NCBI GenBank assembly: GCA_002373045.1
Contig: DFHU01000077.1
Coordinates: 1 to 36,087 of the forward strand
Length of the DNA stretch: 36,087 bases
Direction of reading: 5' to 3'
From: Pseudoselenomonas ruminantium
GTDB lineage: Bacteria; Bacillota; Negativicutes; Selenomonadales; Selenomonadaceae
The stretch's first letter is position 1. Every line of letters begins with the position of its first letter. Below, piece by piece: positions 30,611-36,087 of the stretch. The position numbers and the translations under genes were made by a program. The notes under the pieces were generated by a model. That model was not told the DNA's origin, searched no databases, and was given only the letters and a program-made list of their open reading frames with translations.

Positions 30611-32299
30611 TCACTCACCTCCTTCTTCCACATGGTCATCTACCATGCTGATATATTCTTCCAAATGCCGGGTGTAGACCACATAAGCGTCCAAGAGGGC
30701 CGCAAAGCCATCAATACGCCGCCGCTGGTTGTTGGTCTTGCACGGCTGGATATTCAGGTTCTTATCCACGTCGATGGCCACGTTGGACATGCACCATTTG
30801 AGTATCGGATTATTGTTATAGACAATATGGTTTGCCCGCAACTCTGCCGCCAGTTCCTTCATCGGATTGGACAATGTGACTTTACCCTGCCGGACTTCCT
30901 CCATAATTTCCCCGAAGGTTGCTTCCATGTCACTTTTCCAGTAAGGAGCGCCCCACGGATCATATCCAACCCATGTGATATAAAGGCCATGTTCTGCCTG
31001 CATCTCAGCAAACCAGGCAGTCACATCCTTATACTCGACACGATTACCAGGACATGCTCTGAGAATTCCTTGTTCCCGCCAAAGGTCATAGGGAATCTTA
31101 TCCTCAGCCACCCGCTTTTCGATAAGTTCCTCCGGCATCCAGTACATCTGCAGCACATACAAATGATTGTCATGCTTGAGCCGATAGATGATAACCGCCG
31201 CCGTGAGGTCAGTGGTAGCAGACAGGTCAGCACCGCCGATAGCATAGCAGGGAGCCTGCTCCTCGATATCAAATACCGCCTTATTATTGAGTTCCTCAAA
31301 TTCCAGCCAGGCTTCGCTGGAAGTCTCCCTGACATCAAAATCTTTGGTCAGCAAATTCTTGACCAGTTTTATATCTGCCTGAGCTTTTCGGACTTTATCT
31401 TCCAGCTGGTCAAGTTTCTTGATAGTCCCCAGCCCGGGGTTAGCTTTCGGCCAACATTCCGGCTGTGTCCATTCATTCCTTGTGTCCAATTCGTACACAA
31501 TCGGCAGAACACGTTCATCCTGCGGAAGATTCGGATCATCATAACCTTTGATGATATTGGCATACTCATCATACTTCTGGTCATATACTGCTTCACGGAT
31601 AATCCCCGCTGTAGAAGTAATGAAAATCATAGGCTGTTCACGAGCGCTGGTACCATCAACGATAACATCATAAAGTTCCCGGCTTTTCCAGGCATGGATT
31701 TCATCCAGCAAAGCTCCATGAACGTTCAGGCCGTCCAACGTATCTGAGTCACTGCCCAAAGGTTTGAATGTACTGTCGTTGTAATCTGAATTCAACTCAG
31801 CCACCAACGGCTTTATCTTGGAACGCAAGATTGGCGACTTATTCACCATGCGCTTAGCTTCCAGCCATATAATTTTGGCCTGGTCTTTTTTGGTGGCCGC
31901 TGCATAGATTTCCGCCCCTGGCTCTTGATCCGCAATCATCAAGTAGATGCCGATGGCTGCCGCCAAGGTGGACTTACCATTCTTACGAGCTACAATCAAT
32001 GCCACTTCACGGAAACGGCGTGTGCCGTCTATCTTGTGAATGAAGCCAAACATAGCCGCCACCAGCGCTTTCTGCCACAGCTCCAATATGAAAGGGCTGC
32101 CGCCCGCGGGGCCTTTGCTATGCTTGCAGAACCGTTCGATAAAAATTACGGCATGGTCTGCCCGGCGCTCATCGAATTCCCATGGGCATTCCATATCGCT
32201 CATATCGGCGACCAGCTTTCGATAAACCCGCTCAACCTTTTTGGATACCACCACCTCGCCAGAAACAATCTGTCCCAGGTATGCTCTCACATAATTCAT
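30611..32299 (-). CDS. terL: Terminase large subunit, 562 aa
   Basis: N-terminal ATPase with Walker A-like ARKNGKST (104-111) and Walker B LLDE (197-200), and a C-terminal nuclease domain with acidic residues (GGADLSATTDLTA, YDPWGAPYW, DGFAALLDAYV). This is the P27/HK97-like (Terminase_1) type found in cos phages. It packages DNA into the prohead and cuts it. It follows the small subunit by 7 nt. Confidence 0.93.
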   Translation of the reverse strand: MNYVRAYLGQIVSGEVVVSKKVERVYRKLVADMSDMECPWEFDERRADHAVIFIERFCKHSKGPAGGSPFILELWQKALVAAMFGFIHKIDGTRRFREVALIVARKNGKSTLAAAIGIYLMIADQEPGAEIYAAATKKDQAKIIWLEAKRMVNKSPILRSKIKPLVAELNSDYNDSTFKPLGSDSDTLDGLNVHGALLDEIHAWKSRELYDVIVDGTSAREQPMIFITSTAGIIREAVYDQKYDEYANIIKGYDDPNLPQDERVLPIVYELDTRNEWTQPECWPKANPGLGTIKKLDQLEDKVRKAQADIKLVKNLLTKDFDVRETSSEAWLEFEELNNKAVFDIEEQAPCYAIGGADLSATTDLTAAVIIYRLKHDNHLYVLQMYWMPEELIEKRVAEDKIPYDLWREQGILRACPGNRVEYKDVTAWFAEMQAEHGLYITWVGYDPWGAPYWKSDMEATFGEIMEEVRQGKVTLSNPMKELAAELRANHIVYNNNPILKWCMSNVAIDVDKNLNIQPCKTNNQRRRIDGFAALLDAYVVYTRHLEEYISMVDDHVEEGGE

Positions 32300-32306
32300 C
32301 TGCGCA

Positions 32307-32654
32307 TCACCTGTCCATCACGAATTTATCAAACTCATCCACCTGGGGCGTTTCCTCATCCTCGGGGATAGAACTCAACAGCTGCTTCATCACAGCGGCA
32401 TAGTTCTTGGCCATGGTATTGTAGATATCAACCTCAGGGCTTTTCTTGGTTCCCCACTGATTCTCACCATTCTGATATTTGCATACCGGACCGTCCCGAT
32501 TGATAATCTCCTCCAAGTCTTCCAGTGTGATGCGCATAAAAGCAGCTCGATGCATCAACGGCTCATTGAATTTCTTTACAGTCGGCAACATAGCCGATAA
32601 ATTCCGCCGGAGAGCCAAAAACGCTTTTCGAATTCGCTCCTCTTTGTCTGCCAT
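32307..32654 (-). CDS. terS: Terminase small subunit, P27 family, 115 aa
   Basis: A helical protein (ADKEERIRKAFLALRRNLSA) with the RAAFMRITLEDLEEIIN segment and the CKYQNGENQWGTKKSPEVDI motif that is characteristic of P27-type small terminases. It recognises the packaging site. I use the ATG at 32654, with AAGGGGGG 8 nt upstream. It lies just before terL; the HNH gene next to it is typical for cos-packaging phages. Confidence 0.85.
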   Translation of the reverse strand: MADKEERIRKAFLALRRNLSAMLPTVKKFNEPLMHRAAFMRITLEDLEEIINRDGPVCKYQNGENQWGTKKSPEVDIYNTMAKNYAAVMKQLLSSIPEDEETPQVDEFDKFVMDR

Positions 32655-32716
32655 ACACCACACCCCCCTTCAAAGTTATGCTGTGCGTTTTTTGAACCTC
32701 TGGGCGCGGTGGAGCT

Positions 32717-33040
32717 TCAAAAACGCTCCACATTTTTGAACGGGGGGGATTGCATTCTGACCAGCTGCCCCGAACCGTCAAACTCCAAACCTTCTCTGAC
32801 GCTTGCTGCTTTCGCATGGATACGATTGTGACAGTCAATGCAGAGAGCCATGAGGTTATCCTGTCCCAGAGCAATGTCCGGATCACCGATATTCTCTGGT
32901 GTCAGCCATATTTTATGATGAATGATTTTAGCCGGCCGCCCGCACTTTTCGCAGACTCCGTAATGGAGCTGCATTGCTAATTTCTGTGCCTGCTTCCAAG
33001 CAGCGCTGTGATAAAACGCCTCAGCAAAATCTCTTGCCAA
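32717..33040 (-). CDS. HNH endonuclease, 107 aa
   Basis: Zinc ligands C30/C33 and C67/C70 frame the HNH core (IIHHKIWL at 39-46, then CIDCHNRIH at 67-75). Small HNH nucleases beside terminase are needed for cos cleavage in HK97-like phages. The start is a TTG at 33040. It is the first gene after the late promoter-leader unit at 33071-33160. Confidence 0.88.
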   Translation of the reverse strand: MARDFAEAFYHSAAWKQAQKLAMQLHYGVCEKCGRPAKIIHHKIWLTPENIGDPDIALGQDNLMALCIDCHNRIHAKAASVREGLEFDGSGQLVRMQSPPFKNVERF

Positions 33041-33070
33041 CTGTCTACCATCCCCAATCTCTTAACACGC

Positions 33071-33125
33071 AAAAAAGGCGCTGCCTTAATCGACAGTGCC
33101 TTGATTTTGGTCACAATTTTTCCGT
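33071..33125 (-). ncRNA. Leader RNA ending in a terminator before the late operon
   Basis: A transcript from the promoter at 33132-33160 would start near 33125 and meet, within about 55 nt, an intrinsic terminator: AAGGCACTG - 10 nt - CAGCGCCTT (one mismatch) followed by TTTTTT (33102-33071). The HNH-terminase operon begins 30 nt further. This looks like the lambda pR'-tR' arrangement in which late genes are controlled by antitermination. Confidence 0.65.
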
Positions 33126-33131
33126 ATTTTT

Positions 33132-33160
33132 AGTATAACATGGGAAAATCACGCCGTAAA
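33132..33160 (-). promoter_or_regulatory. Candidate late promoter
   Basis: TTTACG (33160-33155), 17 bp, TATACT (33137-33132) on the minus strand, in the gap between the 63-aa gene and the HNH gene. The next signal downstream is the leader terminator. Confidence 0.6.
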
Positions 33161-33216
33161 TATCACTTTTTTCAGCCTAAAAAGTATCACTTCCAGCCAA
33201 CCGCTCGCTATGAAAA

Positions 33217-33408
33217 TTATTCCATTGCCAACATCCTATCCGCCCGTTTGGGGTCATCTTTGAGGATTTTAGCGAACTGCTTAATCTTCTCCCATTCCCC
33301 ATCAGAAGCCCTCAGGGAACGCATACGCCTTTCGGTGCCATCAGCTGCGGCAGGTCTACGGCCAGCTCCTTCACGAGCGCCGCCCCATCCGTTTTTATTC
33401 TCACTCAT
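33217..33408 (-). CDS. Small protein with GGAREGAGRRP start, 63 aa
   Basis: The N-terminus (NGWGGAREGAGRRP) is the Gly/Arg-rich motif seen at the start of many small phage DNA-binding and terminase-like proteins; the rest is helical and basic (EWEKIKQFAKILKDDPKRAD). GGAGGGG lies about 10 nt before the ATG at 33408, which overlaps the stop of the membrane protein gene (ATGA). Probably a small DNA-binding protein; function not known. Confidence 0.6.
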   Translation of the reverse strand: MSENKNGWGGAREGAGRRPAAADGTERRMRSLRASDGEWEKIKQFAKILKDDPKRADRMLAME

Positions 33409-33569
33409 ACCTTGCCCCTCCATTTCGCATACCCGAATAAGCTCCACACGGCAATCAGGGAAATCAATATCCCCCAGTCTAAAATGTCGAAAGCTGCTAC
33501 TGACTTGCCATGTAATACGCCGATACTCCCCAGCGTACAGATTAATACGAAAAGATTTATCTTTTTCAT
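33405..33569 (-). CDS. Small two-helix membrane protein, 54 aa
   Basis: Two hydrophobic helices (INLFVLICTLGSIGVL and DWGILISLIAVWSLFG) with a basic end. CGGAGAC precedes the ATG at 33569 and its stop overlaps the next start. The frame differs from the longer overlapping frame, which lacks a ribosome site. Function unknown; an additional small holin-like or superinfection-exclusion protein is possible. Confidence 0.5.
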   Translation of the reverse strand: MKKINLFVLICTLGSIGVLHGKSVAAFDILDWGILISLIAVWSLFGYAKWRGKV

Positions 33570-33646
33570 GTCTCCGAAACATGGTATAATTGAGGTGCAA
33601 GGAACCTCTTGCGAGGCTCCCTGCTTTGCTTAGAACTGGCTACCCA

Positions 33647-33736
33647 TCATCCTTTGATTGTCTTGATTAGGACAATCACCGTGAGAAGGTTTACGATGAT
33701 GTTGGTGGCCTTTTCTGCTACCTCAAGGTATTCCAA
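33647..33736 (-). CDS. Small hydrophobic peptide behind a consensus promoter, 29 aa
   Basis: TTG start at 33736 with GGGGG 8 nt upstream. A polar N-terminus (EYLEVAEKATN) is followed by one membrane helix (IIVNLLTVIVLIKTI) and a Lys/Gly end. It is the first frame after a perfect sigma-70 promoter. Peptides of this size and shape include Hol-Tox/TxpA-like type I toxins. A TATAAT box on the other strand (33585-33590) and a plus-strand terminator (33829-33868) could give an antisense RNA across it. Toxin role is only a possibility. Confidence 0.45.
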   Translation of the reverse strand: MEYLEVAEKATNIIVNLLTVIVLIKTIKG

Positions 33737-33768
33737 GTTTCTTTCCCCCTTTCCTTTAGCTTGATTTA

Positions 33769-33797
33769 ATTATATCATTTCTATCTTGTTTTGTCAA
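33769..33797 (-). promoter_or_regulatory. Perfect consensus sigma-70 promoter
   Basis: TTGACA (33797-33792), 17 bp, TATAAT (33774-33769) on the minus strand: a full match to consensus, the strongest promoter in the window. It leads into the 29-aa hydrophobic peptide and the membrane protein gene. Confidence 0.85.
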
Positions 33798-33828
33798 TAC
33801 GTTTATCAAGATATTATACAATTAATTT

Positions 33829-33868
33829 GCCCGTAAGCCCCTTATTCTTCAAGGCTTGCGGGCTTTTT
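33829..33868 (+). terminator. Hairpin with plus-strand U-run
   Basis: GCCCGTAAGCC - 13 nt - GGCTTGCGGGC (one mismatch) followed by TTTTT on the plus strand; it overlaps the 3' end of a minus-strand gene. It could end an antisense RNA from 33.59 kb, and weakly end the minus-strand gene. Confidence 0.55.
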
Positions 33869-34075
33869 CGTCTTCGTTTCCGGTCGTTCAGCTACTTTGA
33901 TTTCTGTGATTACCGGCCTTGGGTTCCGTGGTTTCCTGTCCATATACTCGCGCTTGATTTTCACAGCGGCCTTTATCCGTGCCTCTTCCATATCCTTAGC
34001 CCATACGCCGATAGTATAACGGTTAGTCAGACCAATCGTGGCATAATATAGCTTCTCTTCTTGCTCACTCAACAA
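33842..34075 (-). CDS. Hypothetical phage protein, 77 aa
   Basis: TTG start at 34075 with AGAGG 6 nt upstream; overlaps the upstream gene by 11 nt. It has an N-terminal beta/alpha part (KLYYATIGLTNRYTIGVWAK) and a basic, Pro/Lys-rich tail (RKPRNPRPVITEIKVAERPE). No family recognised. It is last before the consensus promoter. Confidence 0.5.
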   Translation of the reverse strand: MLSEQEEKLYYATIGLTNRYTIGVWAKDMEEARIKAAVKIKREYMDRKPRNPRPVITEIKVAERPETKTKKPASLEE

Positions 34076-34253
34076 GAAACACCTCTCTGTGGTTATGCCC
34101 TTTGCAACGTTTCCTATGGGCTGGAGATGTCATGTACCGGACCGTTTCCACGGTTATCCCCATTTCCTTGGCAATTTCTTTAATCGTTCCCATGGCCAGT
34201 AACTCGTCCCCTTTATACATGGCATAAATTCCAGGTTTCCTGCCTGCAGCCAT
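34065..34253 (-). CDS. Small HTH-like phage protein, 62 aa
   Basis: The pattern GIYAMYKGDELLAMGTIKEI followed by AKEMGITVETVRYMTSPAHRKR is a well-known small Bacillota phage protein with a winged-helix-like or MerR-like recognition helix. The Lys/Arg/His-rich end suggests nucleic acid binding. Often found among early/middle genes; the target is unknown. Confidence 0.65.
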   Translation of the reverse strand: MAAGRKPGIYAMYKGDELLAMGTIKEIAKEMGITVETVRYMTSPAHRKRCKGHNHREVFLVE

Positions 34254-34268
34254 TTTCCTTCACCCCCA

Positions 34269-34763
34269 CTACATCATTGTCCTTCGCATCCATTTTCGTG
34301 CAGCTATTACATTTGAATCATTCATGCCTGCCGCTATCGCTTTGGCCATATATTCCCGTTGTTTAGCCAGGTGTTCTTCACAAAAATAATATCCTGGCAC
34401 GGCAGGCTTTGAGCACCGCCGGCAGATATGCAGCTCTTGTCTCAGACCATGGGGTAATGTTCTCCCACTAGAATGTCTCCTTGCCAAAGTTCTTCGATTA
34501 TCCCTCAAAGCGCATTCCAGACATTGCACTTTCCCTGGACGTGCTGGACGGCCACAACGGCACAATCCTTTCTCTTTCATCCGGCGATTCCACTCTTTTT
34601 GTTCTCTATTTATTTCATCGCGCTTTGCCGCTCTACGTTCAGCAGCACGGATACGGCTTTTTTCAGCACATTCAGGGCAAAGGGTTCTTCCTGGCACAGT
34701 TTCCTCCTTACGGCATTGCGTACATATGTTATGGGCTTTGTACCACCAATATAGTCTCCCCAT
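34269..34763 (-). CDS. Multi-zinc-ribbon phage protein, 164 aa
   Basis: Three Cys-cluster modules: ICTQCRKEE..TLCPEC (about 13-32), LCRCGRPARPGKVQCLEC (about 66-84) and ICRRCSKPAVPGYYFCEEH near the C-terminus, separated by Arg/Lys-rich helices. It should bind zinc and probably RNA or DNA. The ATG at 34763 is chosen because AGGAG lies 9 nt upstream; the longer frame to 34946 overlaps the upstream gene. Similar proteins are common in the early region of Bacillota phages, with no known role. Confidence 0.65.
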   Translation of the reverse strand: MGRLYWWYKAHNICTQCRKEETVPGRTLCPECAEKSRIRAAERRAAKRDEINREQKEWNRRMKEKGLCRCGRPARPGKVQCLECALRDNRRTLARRHSSGRTLPHGLRQELHICRRCSKPAVPGYYFCEEHLAKQREYMAKAIAAGMNDSNVIAARKWMRRTMM

Positions 34764-34783
34764 AGCCATCATCTCCTGTATAA

Positions 34784-34863
34784 TAACTTGCCTACAACTT
34801 GCTACCGGCATTAATGTCGGTCGCAAAGCCGCATCGTTACTGCCATTTTTAACTTGCCTACAA
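34784..34863. repeat. 14-bp direct repeat flanking a 52-bp spacer
   Basis: TAACTTGCCTACAA occurs at 34784-34797 and 34850-34863, between the zinc-ribbon gene and the 62-aa gene (the second copy touches that gene's end). It may be a recombination scar or a protein-binding pair. Confidence 0.7.
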
Positions 34864-35046
34864 TTTTTGCTTATCTTTTCTTCTATAATCTGCCAATTCA
34901 AGTAATGCCCAAAAGGTACAAAAAGATATTGCTTTTTCTGTATCATTCAAATCCATAAACTTCATTTTGAATGCAGTTACATCCATAAGATTTTCTAAAG
35001 CGTCATCAGGTAGTCTGTCCTTTTGGGCTAATTTATTCTTTGCCAT
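34858..35046 (-). CDS. Hypothetical phage protein, 62 aa
   Basis: ATG at 35046 with GGAG about 10 nt upstream. Mostly helical (ALENLMDVTAFKMKFMDLND then AISFCTFWALLELADYRRKD), soluble with an amphipathic helix. No family recognised. Member of the leftward small-gene series. Confidence 0.5.
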   Translation of the reverse strand: MAKNKLAQKDRLPDDALENLMDVTAFKMKFMDLNDTEKAISFCTFWALLELADYRRKDKQKL

Positions 35047-35088
35047 ATTCTACATTCTCCACGACTGCCCACCGTATCGCTCTTTTAT

Positions 35089-35427
35089 TCATATTCTCCA
35101 CCCCGCCGAACGTGCTAATAGCTTAGCGATGGCATTTTGGCATCGTTCTTCACTTACTTCACCACCATTCATACCACACCAGCCAAAAGTCACGCACATA
35201 TCACAGACCTCAACATTATCATAGATTTTCTTGGCCAAGCCTTCCAATTCATTTATCACATCAGGTGGTATTGGAAAATTTTTAGTAGTTCTTCGCTGGT
35301 GCAATTCGACCAACATTTCAATTAAATCTTTTATATCCTGCCGGGTAACTTCTCCATGATGTTCTTGTTCTATAGGATAATCTTCAAATCCAGACTCTAA
35401 GTGAATTATCCATTCGCCAAGTGTCAT
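35089..35427 (-). CDS. Hypothetical phage protein, 112 aa
   Basis: GGAGG lies 8 nt before the ATG, and the start overlaps the stop of the upstream gene. It is acidic and helical (EVTRQDIKDLIEMLVELHQR) with a Cys group near the C-terminus (VCDMCVTFGWCG) that could bind a metal. No family recognised. Confidence 0.55.
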   Translation of the reverse strand: MTLGEWIIHLESGFEDYPIEQEHHGEVTRQDIKDLIEMLVELHQRRTTKNFPIPPDVINELEGLAKKIYDNVEVCDMCVTFGWCGMNGGEVSEERCQNAIAKLLARSAGWRI

Positions 35428-35573
35428 TTATATTTTCCTCCATTATCTAACAATAGTGCCATAGCAAAAGCCTTTCTACGTCTGCGGCGCCCGTCACCAG
35501 CATAGCCCCGCAATTTATCAAATATATTCCGTTCAATTCGAATAGCAGCTTTATTGTGGTATCTTTTAATCAT
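35424..35573 (-). CDS. Small basic phage protein, 49 aa
   Basis: AAGGAGGG lies about 9 nt before the ATG at 35573; a longer frame to 35657 lacks a ribosome site. It is very basic with an Arg run (GDGRRRRRKAFAMALLLDN) and a helix (IERNIFDKLRGYAG), likely nucleic-acid binding. Its stop overlaps the next start (ATGA). Confidence 0.5.
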   Translation of the reverse strand: MIKRYHNKAAIRIERNIFDKLRGYAGDGRRRRRKAFAMALLLDNGGKYK

Positions 35574-35692
35574 TACTGCGCCCTCCTTATACTCCATCAT
35601 CATCCGCCCGCCTAACCTCGCAGAATTGTTCGAAAACCTCTCAAACGATTTACCCATCTAAAATAAAGGCTTCATGGCTATTTTCGAACGAT

Positions 35693-35782
35693 TTACCTCT
35701 CAATTTTAACGATTACTTCGCAACTCCCTCTAACTGGCGCATCATCTACGCCATCAATCAAAACAATCCATGAACGATTCAT
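35693..35782 (-). CDS. Very short ORF, 29 aa
   Basis: MNRSWIVLIDGVDDAPVRGS then a short beta-like end to a stop at 35693. Composition is protein-like, but the ribosome site is poor (CCGGATGG). It fills the gap between two small genes. Low certainty. Confidence 0.35.
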   Translation of the reverse strand: MNRSWIVLIDGVDDAPVRGSCEVIVKIER

Positions 35783-35803
35783 GGCCATCCGGGTATTTTA
35801 TCT

Positions 35804-35983
35804 TCAACCGTCCTTCATCCGATGCACAATATTATGCGGTCGAGTCGCTTGTTCGTAGTAGCCACGCATGCACTTCACTTGTCCGGAGCATTCTTTCACC
35901 GGTTCAATTTTATTGCCATAGCGCCGCTGTAATAATTCTTCCAATTCAGCTTTGTCCATCTTTGTGGTCATGCATTCGGTCAT
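35804..35983 (-). CDS. Hypothetical phage protein, 59 aa
   Basis: GGAGGG lies 6 nt before the ATG at 35983, favouring it over the longer frame to 36013. A helical start (KMDKAELEELLQRRYGNK) and a Cys-containing middle (ECSGQVKCMRGYYEQ). No family recognised. It follows the small gene split by the window ends. Confidence 0.55.
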   Translation of the reverse strand: MTECMTTKMDKAELEELLQRRYGNKIEPVKECSGQVKCMRGYYEQATRPHNIVHRMKDG

Positions 35984-36000
35984 GTTTATCCCTCCGAATT

Positions 36001-36087
36001 TTATGTTCTCCACGACTGCCCGCCGTCAAAGTTCACTCTGCCTCTGTAGTTTATCGCCCTATCATTGTCCACAGCCCCATAACAGCA
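36001..36087 (-). CDS. Hypothetical small phage protein, C-terminal part (split by window ends)
   Basis: In the minus strand, 28 codons are open from the right edge to the TAA at 36001 (CCYGAVDNDRAINYRG ... GGQSWRT). The phase matches the frame cut at position 1, giving a 65-aa protein if the ends are joined. The GGQSWR end recurs, broken, at 35055-35075. Confidence 0.6.
   Translation of the reverse strand, partial: CCYGAVDNDRAINYRGRVNFDGGQSWRT

Larger units (their letters stand above)
68..35611 (-). other. Dispersed oriented octamer GCGGGCGG (17 copies on minus strand)
   Basis: Read as CCGCCCGC on the plus strand it starts at 68, 1260, 1783, 2471, 3315, 3415, 6125, 9966, 12290, 17719, 23277, 28799, 29236, 30258, 32100, 32936 and 35604; the reverse orientation was seen once (2512). 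In 13 of 17 copies the ninth base is C (GCGGGCGGC). Copies inside genes fall in all three codon phases (as AGG, RAA and GR codons), so protein sequence does not explain them. Confidence 0.8.

Noticed and set aside
30125..31747. 540-codon plus-strand frame
   Set aside because: Opposite portal and terminase; composition typical of an antisense frame, no domain.
34784..34863. Direct repeat as CRISPR or riboswitch
   Set aside because: Only two copies of 14 bp and a 52-bp spacer without array structure; no known riboswitch core recognised.
1..36087. tRNA, rRNA, CRISPR arrays or insertion sequences
   Set aside because: None recognised on either strand by eye; no transposase-like frame among the ORFs. 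A tRNA scan would be needed to exclude a short tRNA fully.

Overview
The window looks like one complete, circular, temperate siphophage genome that also carries plasmid maintenance genes (a phage-plasmid), cut open inside a small gene. The minus-strand reading frame that starts at 111 and runs off the left edge continues in the same frame from 36087 to a stop at 36001. The gene order also closes: one long leftward lytic programme starts at the repressor region (about 7.9 kb), runs through early, replication and partition genes to position 1, re-enters at 36 kb and runs through packaging, head, tail and lysis genes down to 14.4 kb. The host is probably a member of the Bacillota, and I favour the Negativicutes (Selenomonas-like). 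This rests on strong AGGAGG ribosome sites, middling GC, and the HK97-type head/tail gene set. It is an inference, not a proof.

Layout: 1-1.0 kb, small phage ORFs and a hicAB toxin-antitoxin pair on the opposite strand. 1.0-2.4 kb, small regulators including a sigma-region-4-like/RinA-type candidate late activator. 2.4-5.8 kb, a plasmid-type replicon: parB, parA, an HUH rolling-circle Rep, a 58-aa leader protein and a short counter-transcribed RNA. 5.8-7.6 kb, small early genes. 7.6-8.4 kb, the lysogeny switch: divergent Cro-like and CI-like XRE proteins around repeated ACAAG-N5-CTTGT operators. 8.4-12.4 kb, cargo: a DUF2513 protein, a membrane protein, broken copies of the repressor tail, a complete Fst/par-like type I toxin-antitoxin locus, and a two-gene operon with an XRE-ImmA/IrrE metallopeptidase. 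12.6-14.3 kb, a large serine integrase. 14.3-33 kb, read from right to left: late promoter and leader terminator, HNH, small and large terminase, portal, ClpP-like protease, HK97 capsid, connectors, tail tube, frameshifted chaperones, tape measure, tail tip and fibre, holin, two-domain endolysin. 33.2-36.1 kb, small early/middle genes, many with zinc-binding or membrane character.

The genes suggest two ways of persisting: as a plasmid (Rep, ctRNA, ParAB, addiction modules) and by integration (serine integrase). Four signals not explained by ordinary gene calling stand out: (1) the type I toxin-antitoxin locus at 10.2-10.5 kb, with two convergent RNAs, a shared terminator, a direct repeat over the toxin start and a hairpin masking its ribosome site; (2) a short antisense RNA upstream of rep; (3) a promoter-leader-terminator unit just before the late operon; (4) the octamer GCGGGCGG, found 17 times on the minus strand and once on the plus, in all three codon phases, which looks like a Chi-type or other oriented DNA signal.
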